Shown here piece by piece: positions 35,604-48,857 of a stretch of DNA of 64,000 bases. The stretch comes from Progne subis subis (Eukaryota; Chordata; Aves; Passeriformes; Hirundinidae), in assembly GCA_022316685.1 (NCBI GenBank), contig JAKJHU010000024.1:2178501-2242500 (forward strand). Direction: 5' to 3'. The stretch's first letter is position 1; every line of letters starts with the position of its first letter. The position numbers and the translations under genes are program-made. The notes beneath the pieces are model-generated. The model saw only the letters and a list, made by a program, of their open reading frames with translations, did no database searches and had not been told where the DNA came from.

Positions 35604-38600
35604 GGAGCCCAGCCCACCCTCAGGCCCGGGCAGGAGCTGTACCGGACCAGTCTCCAGCCAGCAGCAAACTCCTTGTGGGGGGTCCTGACAGTGCCCCGTG
35701 AGGAGCTGGTGTACTAAGGTAGGGAAGGTTTCCTTTCTTTCTGAAGAGTTGGAGTCTGAGGTTTTAAAGGCTCTGCCTTCACGCTTAAACAAGGCAGTTG
35801 CTGTGCGTTTGGGAGAACCTCCCTGGGTATGCCCAGTCTCTGCTCTCTTGCCCCAGGCTCTTCTCTTTACTTAATTGCTCTTGCATTTTGGGGACAGTGG
35901 CTGCACAAGCGTGTTTGACACAGAAAGGAGGCTTGGGCTTTTAAAGGGTGTGGACAGGGAAACTAGGGAAAGGTTTTGTCAAAGTAAATTACAGGCTGAG
36001 GTGATTCCCAACAAGTGTTCGTGAGGGAAGTTTGAATTCGCCATTGTCTCCTGTATATGCTCTTGGTATGCAAGGTGGTCTCACAAGGATTTGTTTTTCT
36101 GGTGCAGTCACAGATCCTGAGCTCAGGTAAGATATTCTTATGCTAATCTCGTCTCAAAAAAGTAGGTGAAAGTGTTTAATACTTTTTAAGGAGGATAAAT
36201 TCGTCAGTGGCTGTCTTTCCTTCTGGAAGGTGTGTATTGTTGACAATCCAATTATACATGCAATTTTTCTTGGTGCTAATAAGATTTTTTTTTTTTTTTT
36301 TCCTTTTCCTTACCAGTTCTAATTTAATTCAAAAATTTTTATCACTTCCCTCTGCAGCATGGACAAAGAAAGAGAATGTGAATGTGCAATTACTTTACAT
36401 CAGAGCTGCACCTGAAACCAGTTAGTGGCAGTTCCTTGGATTGAGGGTGGTGGGGAGGGGGAAGTAGGTTTATTTCAATTTGTGAAGTTAAAGTCTGTCT
36501 GTGGAATTTTTATACACTGAGACTAAGGTCAAAATGAAGGTAAGTTTAAGAACCTAGACTTGAAATAATCAAAAGCTTGAATAGGTGGTTTTTATCCACA
36601 CCTTACTATTTTTCCAGGAAGATCACTTTCTCTTGATAGAGAGGAATTTGGTTACAGAATGAATTGTTGAAGCAAAAGTAACATGGTAGTTACTGGCATA
36701 GGCAAGGAACTCTGAGTCTGAGAAAACTGCAAGGATTTATGCTCTTGGCCATCAGTGTGTGTATGCCATGGGAACAAATAAAAACCAGCTTATGAAATAG
36801 ACATTGAAAAAAGGCCGTGCTCTGTGTAACATGCAAGACAAACAACCTCTGTGTGTTCAAACTGTGCGTCTTTAATGCAAAACTTAAAGAAAATATATGT
36901 TCTCGGGAATCTACTTTTATTTAGTGTTGAGCTCACTTTACCAATTATGGGTTTAAAAAGACTTTTAAAAACCCAGATGCAGAACTGAATAAGTTCTTTT
37001 CCCACTTAGCAGAACCCAGTTTTTGAAAAAGGACAGAAAAGGGTTTTGAAAATATCGAGGACAAGGATAAAAACACCCAAATAGGCAAATGGAGTATTTC
37101 TGTATTTGTGAAAGCATGTTTTTGGGACAGAAAAGGCTCTGTTTCCTCCATAACTTGTTAGTTTCCCTTCAACTGGAAACTGATTACAAACACAAACATA
37201 CAAAATAAGTGCAGAGGAAATGATATGCATTCAGTTTGTGTCAGCATGCAAGCCCCTTCTAGTAAATATGGGTCAAACTGGGAAGTTCAACCACTCTATG
37301 AACACATACAAAAATAACCCAAACCAAATACCAATTAAACATCACATATTGTTTGTTATAAAGGAAAGCAGTAGATTTTGTTCTTTTCAGATGATCTCAG
37401 TTACATGGTTGCAAATGTGTATGAGCTTCAAGTGCTCGTATATTAATGAGCTCTTGTTATATCTATTTTCAAGTTACCTATTTCGTTATATAAGGTGGGA
37501 ATATTTGTACATGTTCCTAAACTACAAAATATTCTCAAACTTTGACCTAAGTGGCACTTTAATTGAACTATATGTTGTAAGCCTAAGATTTGTTTAGCTG
37601 ATCTATGTTGTATTTTCTTTAGGTATTTATGATTACATTAGTAATGTAAGGTAAGATCACACTTATTTTGCCTTTAATACCAGGAACTAAGAAAATGGGC
37701 AGCTATGTAACCTGAACAATGTCACAGAATTTGGCCTCTGTGACTGGAATAGTGTGACAGTAGTCCTTGTAAAGCTAACAGAGCAGTGCCTGTCTTGGGG
37801 TTGAGAAACCCCTTTGGAAAAAAAAGGAAGTCAAGCTGTAAAATAACTTACAGAGAGCATAAATTGCCTGAAAAAAAATTTCAACAACTTCATTTTGGAT
37901 TCTTCTGTGTTTCATTGGGATTCTTTCTTTTAAGCACAGATCCAACCTAATTGAGGGGATTACTGTGGCTAGATGAAATACAATAAAGTTTGGGTGTTGT
38001 TTTCTATGTGGAGTATCCACTAATTGTAAAATTCGCAAAACACAATCAGGCCTGGTTAGCTGGTTGATGATTTGTCTGTGAAAGGAGCATGGAGACATCT
38101 GGGCAAACAGGTGGTACCTCTCCTAAATACATCTGCAAGGAGTGGGAGGCTGCAATGCATGTCTGCCCTGCTCAATCCAGACAGTTTGACTGCCCATTGG
38201 CATCTTCCTGTAGCTAGTCCCAGCTTCTGACTTGGGACTGTGTCCATGTCTGGTATTATAAGTCTTTAATGCCACCTATGAGAGCTCCAGCAGTTGAAAC
38301 TTGAAAGGGTCTTCCTAAGAGCTTTCTTAACCTCTAGTGGACTGTATGATTTAAAGCAGGTGTTAGATTTAGAACATGATGGAAAAACTCAAGAGGAACA
38401 AGAGATCCACAGCTGAGTCCCTCTTGGGGTAGATGGCTAAACAGAAATAAGCATTTCTGTATCACAATATGCATTCATAGTCTCCAATTTATATATGCAT
38501 ATTCTGGTTGTATGGCTGCAGATGTACTCTGCCACACAGTTTTCTTTATTAAACAAATGTGGGTTTTGAGAGAGACTTAATATTGTGTTCATAAGGACAG

Positions 38601-41600
38601 CTATGCTATAAAGCTGATCCAGAGAATTTAGTGCATATGTTTGTTTATTAATAGTGTACTTTGTTCTATATATATAAAGAAGGGTCATCAAAAACTGCAT
38701 TTCTGATTTGTAGCTTGCAATGCAGATCTCTGCTAAAGCTTGTTTCTGTTCCAAGTATCTGCTCATAAAGATATATGGGTATGTGTGCAGTATAGATATT
38801 GTGAGATTAAACTCTGAGGCAAGCTTGGCTGCTCTGTTTATTAATGGGCAAAAGCACTGTCTGAAAATTTTACAGTAGAGGAGTAGTTCTAGACAGACAG
38901 CAAGGCACCACTGTGGGGGCTGATTGCTCATTATATTTATAGATAAGCACAGAAGCAATGTGTGAAAGATTGCTTTCAGGGATGAAGTTTCTAGCATAGG
39001 AGACAAAGTTCCAGTGGCTGTTTCTGAGAGCTGTTGTGAACACAGATTTAGAAATGGGACCCTGTTTTTAATAGCTGCCTAAAGATACCAAGTGAGAATT
39101 ATCTCTTTTTAAAACCTTTTTTTTAAAGTTGTAACATTTCTTGTTGTGTTAGTGAGGACTTTATTGATTAACACCTTACTCAGAATGCCTGGTGAGGAAC
39201 CAATGAGCCCCTAAATAAAGGTTTATCAGTATGTTGCATAATCTAGTATCTGAGGTTGTTAATAATCAGCAGTCCTTTCACTTAACCTGATTATTTTTTG
39301 ATTTACTTTAAATAACACTCATTTGAATCCCAATAGGCAACTTGATAAAGAGCTGGCTTTCCATGTGACCAGTTCAACCCACCATGTGTTTAGGTAATAC
39401 TTGAAAGCTGGGTGTTCAGTATTATACCTGTGTTTTAACAGGGGCATTTTCTTGCTTGGGAAGTTCTTAGACGTATCAAAGAGCAGTAATTTTTATGTAT
39501 CATTAAGTATGATTTCAGACTTCAATTTCCATACCCTATTGAACCTAATATGACTAATTCAACTTAGAAATTGAACTTTTTTCCCTGAACCTTGCATAGC
39601 ATTAAAATTGCTGTAGCTGATATTTAAAAACACCCTCGACTTTATTTTTCCTTTTCAACTTTGCTTACCATGTGTATTTTTCAATGCCCTCTGTAGAGAA
39701 AGACTTTTTGGTTCTCCTCCAATAACTTGTCAAAATATAGAATTAAGACTAGTGTATGCCACAGGTAGTCTGTTTCTGGAATTAGCTTTCAGAATTTGCT
39801 ATTTTCTGTTTTTTTAATAGGCCTATGACTTATTTGAAGTCCACCATAACATCATCTGTGTTATGGAATTGCGTGGCTTCTGCTTAAAAATCTTTGGAGG
39901 CTCTCTAGTCTGGAGTGAGAGCTGGCAGCTTGCTCACCCTCACCTCTTGTGGTTTGAGACTGACTGGAAGGTGAGACACCCCCAAGGTGTTGAGGCACTA
40001 CTGACAGACTGAAACAGCGGCTCTGCACAAGACTTTTCTGTTTTGTGTGGGAGCTGTGATGGAGCTGAAGGATGCCTGATAGCAACATCCTGCATCAGGT
40101 TCTTTCAGGTTCCCTCTCACAAGGTCACTGCTTGCTGTCATCCCAGAGTGATACTTTTTTTTTTTCCTTTGCAAGTTCAATAAGGTGGCCTAAACTGCAA
40201 ACTTAAATCTTTAACTTCCCTGGATGCCCAGGGTGTTTGGGTGCTGACCTGCTCCATCAGGGTGAGCTCTCAAACGATGCAGCTGCCTCGGTGAAACCAG
40301 TGCAGGCACCCTCCCTCTCTCCTGGGGCCACTCTTAGAGTCTCAGCCATGCATAAAATCAGTGTTTTAATGATGTTATCCTGTGTCAGTTGGAGAACCTT
40401 ACAGCTAATTTAATGACCTATTATGCAACAATTTTGCATGATAAGCTCTTGATTGCTGCCTGGTTTCATGCCTGACTTCTGCCAGGTTATATACATCTTA
40501 TTTGTAAGGATGTTTTAAGAAACTAAGACTTCTTATTTTCTTTTGAATCGTTGTGTGTTTTTATTTGCCAAAGAATCTGTACCTACAGTCTCATATTCAT
40601 TCATTCCTTAATCTTGAAACCCCCAAACACCTAAAAACAAACCCAACTTCTTACCTTTTCCCCCACCCCATCCCACTTCACACCCCAAAAAAGTGAACTG
40701 CAAGTTGCGCTAACAAAGATGTAAATTCCAGTCTGGGTTTCTGGTGCCAGTCCATGCTCTTCTGTCTTCTGCTGTGCAGATTTAGTTGTTCTGTGCTTGT
40801 ATGCACTATCTTTTGGCAATTTCATATCAAATATATTCAGATAGAATATTGAATTGGGTATTACCCGTAAGAATAAACCCTTCTCCTGAAACAGTGATGA
40901 AAAGTACTGCAGATCTCATTCAGTTCCCAAATTTAGGGTAAAAGGTAACAAGTTTGGAATGTGACTGAATGAAGTGGTCTCTTTTGCCTTTGTAGTGGAG
41001 AGCAAGCATCTCATGTCACCAGGTTTCCTGTACCTGAGCAGCTACCTGGAAGAAAACAAATACTGTATCCTTGGAGCTAACATAATGGATTTAATTTATC
41101 CAGTTTTCCTTGATGGTTTTGTTACTACTTGGAATGGTCAAAGGTGAATGTCATGTATTCAGTTTTCACTCCTAAAACACTGAAAATCCAAGGCCAGACA
41201 GTAACTGAACAAACTACCATCAAGTTTTCTGTGTTTCACACAGACAGTTGAAATTACTCTCCAAATTATTTTTTTTAGTTTGCCACATTTTATTTCATTC
41301 TGGATCTAACACAGTTGAACCCTGGTTTCCTGCAGATATATTTGTGAGGCATGTTTCTATACTGCTTCTTGTGAAAGATAAAAGCTTGGCTCGCTCTCAG
41401 AAGGACCAACTTTTTAAAATTAGCAAATATAGAAAACAAATTAATTTTGAGCGAGGTGCAAGTGAATAAAAATGCCTGTCTATATCACTTGGTGCCAGGC
41501 AGCATCCCCTTACCCTTGAGGACATACAGCATACTTAAAAGATGCTATGTTTTTTGATCAGGCTACTCAGACTGTATGTAGATTCCCTCAGGAAGGGAGA

Positions 41601-44600
41601 GACTTGCTTCTCAAAATGCCTGGAAATTTTCAGGAGAGCCAGTTGTAATTAGTGAGAAGAGGTGTGTGATTGGGTGCCATCATTTATAATGAAATCTTCA
41701 CCTTTCATGCATACTTTTCTTGGACTCTATTATGATTAAATACTATTTTCTTGTGTAGGACGAAACCCCATAGATTCTGGTAATGCCTCAGTCTGAAGGG
41801 AAGTTGAAGCAGTGCAGGAAATGCTTTCTGTGTGGACACTGTCTCTTTTTGCTCATGTTCCTGTGCTTGTATGTAATGTTTATAAATCAAACAGACATCT
41901 ATTTCCCTTTCCTCAATTGTAGCCCTTGGATCCAATAAAATAGCTTGTAGAATATAATATTTAGTTTTTCTAAATGGGGAAAGCAGCAGTCAAGCTTACT
42001 GGAGGTCTCTAGAGGAAGCAAGAAAGTGGCTCAGGGCTGTCTGAATTTTGCAACAGGTCCCTGAAGCAATGGTTTGTCACTGTCAAACCTTCTCTTCAGT
42101 GGTGTCCACAGAAGATGAGTATGGATTTTGTCCCCAGCCTATCAGTTTAGTGTGTGACCTCTGACAACAGCTAATCAAATCCTACCCAATTTAAAGATGT
42201 TCTTTGCAATATAAATGCTGCTTAGCAGAAAGCTTTACAATCCTCCAGTTATATGTGTGCATCAAAGCACAGATGTTAAATAAAGCCAGACCTTTACAGT
42301 TCAGTGATTGAAGTAATGCGTTTGAAAGGAAGAGGGGGGAAATGGTTTCAGGACAAACCAAACCAGATGGAAGAAGGTGGGGCTGAGCTTTCCTATCAGT
42401 TTCTTTCGGGTGAACTCAAATACAGAGTCTGAAGTTAATGTAGTAATTTAAGAATTATTTTATATTTGTTTAATCTGTATTAAAAGAGAGCTTTTTATAT
42501 TAACATGTTCAATGTATTTCCTTGAAAATAATGAATGAAATTAATCTGAGATCCCAATTTTTCCCCCCTGTCTGTTTTGATCCATGGATGATGCAGCTTA
42601 GCTGGAAATCACAAAAGGCTTGGCCTACTATTTTATGGTTAATCCATTATTTTATTGAAGGGGAACAGGACAAGGAAGTCCAATTATACAAAATGTTTAG
42701 AGTTCATTGCATGTTGAAGTACTGTTCTTCAAGACAGAGGATCTGAAGGAAGGATGATTTCTAAACCTGAGCTGCCCTGAATGTCAGGTCTGTCCATATA
42801 AAACAATATAAAAAATGGACCTGTCATAGAGCCTTTTAAGAAGTCTCTCCAATGTCTCATTGGTGGGTATGGAGTTTTTTGGCTCAATATTCTTTTAAAA
42901 AATTTATTGATATACCGAATTACTGTCTCTTTCCTATGTTGTGTACAGTAGTACTAGATTTGGGAGCGTTAATTTTTTATTTCAAATAGAATTTTTTATG
43001 AGAAGAGAGATGTTAAATCTTTCAGATCATCAGAAATACCCACTGTAATTCTAATTTTGGAGTCTTGGTTATATGATAAAGGCAATATTCACACGTACAA
43101 GTTGAAGGAGCTATTTTGATCCCAGTCATAAAAAAACCCCTCCACAGACTGCTGCTATAAATGAGTGTTTACCCAGAGCACGGTGTGTGTGGACAGTTGG
43201 AAAGGTTACTGCTGTGGTTGTGTACTGAGTTTTGTACCGGACGCTGCAAACAGGAATGTAAAAAAACCCACACGGATTGTTTCCAATAGTGGTGAATACT
43301 GTGGTTTTGGCTCAACACATTTATGCCTTTCTAGATGAAAGTAGAACATAAGTTTGCTAGAAGCCAGAAGATTTTTTTATGAACTCTTAACAGTCTGGGA
43401 AAAAAAATGAAGTTGGCTCAAAGAAAAGAGAACTGAGATGAAAAAAATTAACTCCTGGAAAACAGTTTTTGCCACTTGTAAGAAAATCACAAATGCCTTT
43501 ATTTTTCATGTTTTTCTATGTTTTTGCTAAATTTTGAGCCAGAAAGCAAGAGCAGTATGACTATTACTGTCTTAGGACAAAGCAACTTAAAAATTTTATT
43601 TCAGGAGGATGAAAGAATTTAGCCAGGTACTACAATGACCTGTTGTCTAAAGCCTCCTGGATGAGGCACATCCTCTTGTGCGTATAAAGACATTACACAG
43701 TGAAGAGTTGCTATAGCATAAGTATATATTGTGAGCATTTCTTAAAATAAAAGAAATGAAATATCTTGATTAACCAAAGTGGAGAACAAAAATTTGACTA
43801 TTTGTTTGGATATGGCAGTGCAGGCAACTGCCTGGTGAGACATGGGATCAGCAGCTGTGCATGGGCATGGCTGTCTGAGCATGCTGGCAGCAATGGGATG
43901 TTCATCCTCAAAAACTCCAACCAGAGACAAAACATTTCAATAAATAAATAGAGCAATGAAAAGTTTGCTTTTTATCCTGCTCCGGCTACAAGTGACTAAT
44001 ACTGATTTGCCAGAATTCACAATGGATTTCTTAGACATCATTTTTCCTTCAAAACAGTCAACTTCTTCAAATTTGCAAAATACCCACAAGGAGGGGAAGA
44101 AATCCTGGTAGTTGTACAAGCAAAATGTATTTACATTTTTGATCCTTCTATCTCTCAGTTCCTGCTCCAATGCTAGAAGCAGGAAAGCTTATTTTGAGAG
44201 TGAGCTGGCAGAGTTGATGTGTTTCATCACTAATATCTTACCCAGGGAGCAGGGGAAGCAGGACAGGTGCCCTTAGCTGTGTGTGAGGGAATGAGGCCAG
44301 TGATGTGCCAGGTGTTGCCAGTCTCTGGTGCAGTATAAGCCTACCTTTGAGTGGACTCCTGTCCAGAGTCTGACCTGTAGAGTCACAGCAAGGTAATGCG
44401 CCAGATTACTGACTTAAAAATGAGGGTCTGGAAAAGATGGGTACCTGGGTCCATAGGGCTTTTGCTGCTGAGGTAAGGCCAGCTGGCTGTCATTATGCCA
44501 TATTTGTCTAAACCACAGGAATCAATGATTGCAAAGGGCTGTTATCAAATATGGGAGGTGAGCAGCAAAAGGGGTACAGCAGCTTCATGCCAGTTATTGG

Positions 44601-47600
44601 TGTTCCTCTGTGATCCTTTTTCTGAGATATTGTTTTTACCCCTTTCCCCCCTTTTCCCCATTCCTGCAAAATATGTCACCTCCTTTTGTTGAATTATATT
44701 TTTTAATCTCTCCTGAGACACCATCTAATACTTCTGTATTCTCTCTTATGGCTTTTTTTTTCAAGTTTTCATTTCACACAACCCTTCTAAACTTTTTCTC
44801 ACTGGAATCTATGAAGTGCTCTTTTCTTATCTATCAGTACTACAACTCCTTAATCCTGACACTCTCTCCTCCTCCTCCCATTCCTACCTGACCTAATCCA
44901 CACCTGTGCCGTTGGTGTCCACAGTGCCTGGATCACTCAAGCACATCCTTGCTGTCCCAAAGCATGGCTGCCTAGGGACCAGCTATGATACCTGCAGGCT
45001 TCACATGGGACGTGTCACTTGTTCCATTCCACTATTGGTCTGCAGTGAGAAACTGGGACATGTGTTTTTGTCTACAAGTCTTTCTTCAGTTCTGGTATAC
45101 TTACGCTCAAGTAGTTTTTCTTTTCTACTGCCAAGTGTCCAGTGCTGACAGTGTCAATCATTTGTGGAACTCTCCAATTTATCTCGCAAACTTTTTCCTG
45201 AAAAAATGCCTGAAAGATATGCTTCCAAGGAAAGATTGAAAAGCTTGGTGGAGGACTGATAATTCCTGAAAAGAGGAACAATCTTTTGCATTTTTAAGAA
45301 GTGGAACAGGATAAGGGGAATCACACGATTGTCTGTCTGTTGGCTGAAGTTAAATTCCTTGGATTAATATTGTAATAAATGGTACAACTTTTAAAAATCT
45401 CTTGGCATGTGAGGAGAATGAATTGTATTGAGGATTTGTAAGGAAGAAGCTGTAAAATTTCCAATACAATGGGATAATAGGTCTTGTAGAAAACAGAGAA
45501 GCAATGACGTAGCCTTGTACTAGTAAGGTTCAAGGCAGTTGTCAGTTATTTGCCCTCCAGGTACAAAGCTATTGAGTGGGGGTGTGCAAGCTTCTGTCCC
45601 GAGTCATGACTACTCAACAAGTTCACTGAGAACATGATGTTGAATTTGAGCATCTTGGCTAGTTAATAAAATTGGGAAAAGGGAGATGCAAGTATTTTGG
45701 GGAAATATATGCCCCTTCTCCCATCTTTCATGGACTAATCTTTGGGACAGTCCTACGCAACTAAACATCAGAAATTTGGTACTTCTCACTTGTGTTGTAA
45801 AACGATTTCATTTTACATAATCGAAATGCTTATGTCTTCATATGGGCCTGTGAAAAGCTAGTAAATTTAACTGTCCCAAAGTAGCATTTTCATGGTACTT
45901 TGTCCTCTCCTTTTAAGAAAAATCCTAAGCAATAGTGCGGTGATGTAATGGTTAAAGAGATAGCATAAGAATTGATACTAGTGCTTGTCCCAATAGGAGA
46001 ACATTTCACATCTGTTATTTATGATGTGAAGCACCACTGGGGACAGCTTCAGTAATATGTACATAGTAATACCTTTAATTAGACTAACAGAATAAATATT
46101 GCACACAGGCTTTAGGGATCTCATAAAAGCTCTACCCTGACGGAGAGGAAATTGGTGCAACTGGAGAATGATAACTGTAAACTGGGAAGTTCACTAACTC
46201 CTAACTTCTTGTGCAGCAAGATTCTTGCAGCACTTATGGGTAAGCTTAAGGTTCCTCTATGGCCTTTCAGACAAACCCTTCCTGTGCACTTGGAAATCTT
46301 CAGAGTAAAATTTACTTGTCAGTCAAATGACAAATGTCACATGACCTTCTGCTATCACTATTCTTATATTTAAGATTTTTTAAAAAACACCCAAATCTCT
46401 TATAAGTACTACAGAGACTAGGGTATTAGAGCGGAAAAATATCTTTACCTGAGACTGTGCTGCCTCTCTTTTGGGCTGTGCTGCCTGAGGTGTAGAGCTG
46501 AAGCTTGGGGTATGAGGCTTTGAATTTAAAGCATAACAGGCTCTTTGTTTCCTCTGTTTCCTTTGCCGTAAAGAGCACATAACTGTAGTGACAGAGTTCA
46601 GTGAATTAGAGTTTTACACGGCTGCCCACTGTAACACCTGCTGGCAGCTGAGTGTGACACCCCTGCAAAACTCTACCTCTGGCACAGGAAGGGACACAGA
46701 AACTCCTTGTTCGGCCTCATGTTGTATAATAGTCTGAAATATACATGTGGTGGGTTGCATTTTCCTCCTTGAAGCCAGTTTTTCCATGTGTTTCAGCCAA
46801 CGCAAGATCTGCAAACTGAAAGAATAATTTTCCATTTCAGGACTTTAGAAGTAACTATGGCAATGCTACAATTGGATTGTGATATCTTTAACTTGTGGGA
46901 CTGCCTTCAGTATTCATAGTGGTCTGCAGGCATAGGTGGACAGGGTATTTTAATAATCTGTGACTGTGGATTGTGCCTTGTAGCTTGTGTCTGTCTTGAA
47001 ATAAAATGCCAATGGTTCAGTCTCCAGAAGAAAAAAAAAAAGGGATTTTAAAATTGGACCTTTTTGCACAGTTGTCAGAAATCAAGACTCTCATATGAAT
47101 GCTTATTGGGGGCAAGGGAACTAAGGTAACAAAAAGTGAATTGCACCTTGTGGATGCAGAATGTCTGCTCAAGACATGAAATACCAACAGCCTCTGCTAT
47201 TGTGGAGAAATAAGTGAAAACACATGAATTACTAGACTGGCTTGAACTTGTGTTCTTATCATTTGCATGCCTTAGTCAATTAGCATTACTGCTTAGTAAT
47301 TCTTATAGTACCTCTCTAAATTACTGTGTTTGTGCATTTGGTTGTTTTAGTTTGGTATGTTGTTGGGTTTGGGGTTTCATTTAATAACCGTCTGTTTGTC
47401 CCTTGAGGAATTATGGGATCTGCTCTTACAAAGAGAACATGTCTTATAGCCCCTGCCAGACCTGTTTCTGACTTATTAAATGTTAATTTCCAAATGCAAG
47501 GTCTGAAAAAGTGGCAAAGCTAAGTATTTTTTACAAAATAGATGCCTCTGAGCCATGTTTGATATGAAATAGTTTTTTAACATTCCAACTTTATGTCAAG

Positions 47601-48792
47601 AGTTAATAATTTATCCACAAAAATTCCACATAAAGTGAAAATTAGTGTCCCTATCTTGCCATTTAAAGTTTTATCTGAAACAGCACTAGTGGCTATTGCC
47701 TGAGATGCAGGCTAAAATCTTATTAAAAGCTGAGCATCTACTGCAGTATTTAATTTTCTATTTATTTTTATTAATAGTTGAGAGCTTTCTTGGTGGGAGA
47801 CGTTTTGTTAACTATAAGAAAAAATTCTATACATGTATAAATAAAACTTGGTGAAGAAAAGTAGGTCAGTCCTTCAGCATGGCTTTTAGCTACATCTTAA
47901 AGATTTTTCTCTGCAGTGATTTGCTGATCCAGTTATTCTTAATATCATAATCCTTAAATTTATAATCCTCAGTGATAGTTAATGATTGCTAACATGCATA
48001 ATTTTCCTCATCCAGTGTCATCAGTGGCAGTGATACATTTAGTCACATGTTTGTAAGTGGCTGTCTGTTTCAGAATCTGGTTATTTAAAGTGTATCTAAT
48101 TTAATTACCAAACAGTGAATACACTGCCTGCAAAAGTCACTGACCTAAATGTTGCCTCTAAGCTTTTGAGCATGGCTGATAGTGGAATGATGTAAAATGA
48201 CATGAAAGCTGAAGACATAATTGCTCATTGTGAATCTTTTTTTTCAGTAGCTAACATTATTCCAGAGATGAAAAGTGACAGTTATATATTTTTGGCAACA
48301 TTTCCCTGTAGGAAGGGAACAGGCAGCCTACTTATTTTTTTACTGTTAGGGCTGACTCAAAATTATATTCATAAGGAGTTTATTTACTGACATTATAAAC
48401 TGAATTTTTGAGCAGTCTGTACCCAAGTACTAATTCAGAGCTCTTATAGTCTAGGTATGTGGTTATGAAAAATGAGCTATTGAAAGTTTAGCCACAGAAT
48501 ATCACAAGATTATTTCTAGGAGTAAAATGCTGTGTTTGGGAGTCTTTAAGAAAATTTAAAAAAAAAAAAAGAAGCATTCAAAATTCAGATGCTGCTTCTG
48601 AATATCTGGCTTAAAAATGTCATCTGGTGACAGCTTTACCTTCTCTACAGATTCCATCAGACAGTGTGCATGTGTTGTTCCCCTTGCTTGCAAATTTACA
48701 CTCGTAGCTGATGGGAATCGTGGAAGCTTGGAAAGCAGTTACTGAGCAGCTTTACTTCCAAAAGAGCTGATAAAATGTAGCAGATAACAGTC
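35604..48792. other. Non-coding interval
   Basis: This 13-kb AT-rich stretch has no recognised gene. A T-tract lies at about 36285-36301, and scattered small open frames have no family resemblance. The only statistically odd one is on the - strand at 38437-38997 (listed separately). Sequence here may lie in an intron or in the 3' part of a miR-181 host lncRNA read on the - strand. Confidence 0.6.
38437..38997 (-). other. Unexplained open reading frame, 186 codons
   Basis: From ATG at 38995-38997 the - strand stays open for 186 codons in AT-rich DNA; the frame also continues upstream to a TTG at 39006. The product would be rich in Leu, Ile, Tyr, Cys and Ser, without a signal peptide, repeated motif or domain that I recognise. 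The ATG context (CCTATGC) is weak. I see no splice or promoter evidence. It is most likely a chance frame, though long for this base composition. Confidence 0.2.
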
Positions 48793-48857
48793 TTAAAGCG
48801 AACACAGAGCCTAAGCTCCTATAGCAGTGTTCTGTGCAGGCTCTGTGTTCGCTTTAA
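48793..48857. repeat. Perfect inverted repeat: 20-bp arms, 25-nt loop
   Basis: The left arm (48793-48812, TTAAAGCGAACACAGAGCCT) is the exact reverse complement of the right arm (48838-48857). Pairing stops at both ends, so the stem is 20 bp with a 25-nt loop. If transcribed, it would form a stable hairpin on either strand, but the stem is shorter than a typical primary microRNA stem. Confidence 0.95.

Noticed and set aside
35075..35792. Three overlapping - strand open frames of 91-185 codons with repeated PWWSPQVP-like protein
   Set aside because: They are the three frames of one stop-free 40-bp minisatellite; 40 is not a multiple of three, so all frames show the same periodicity. No start context or homologous protein is recognised.
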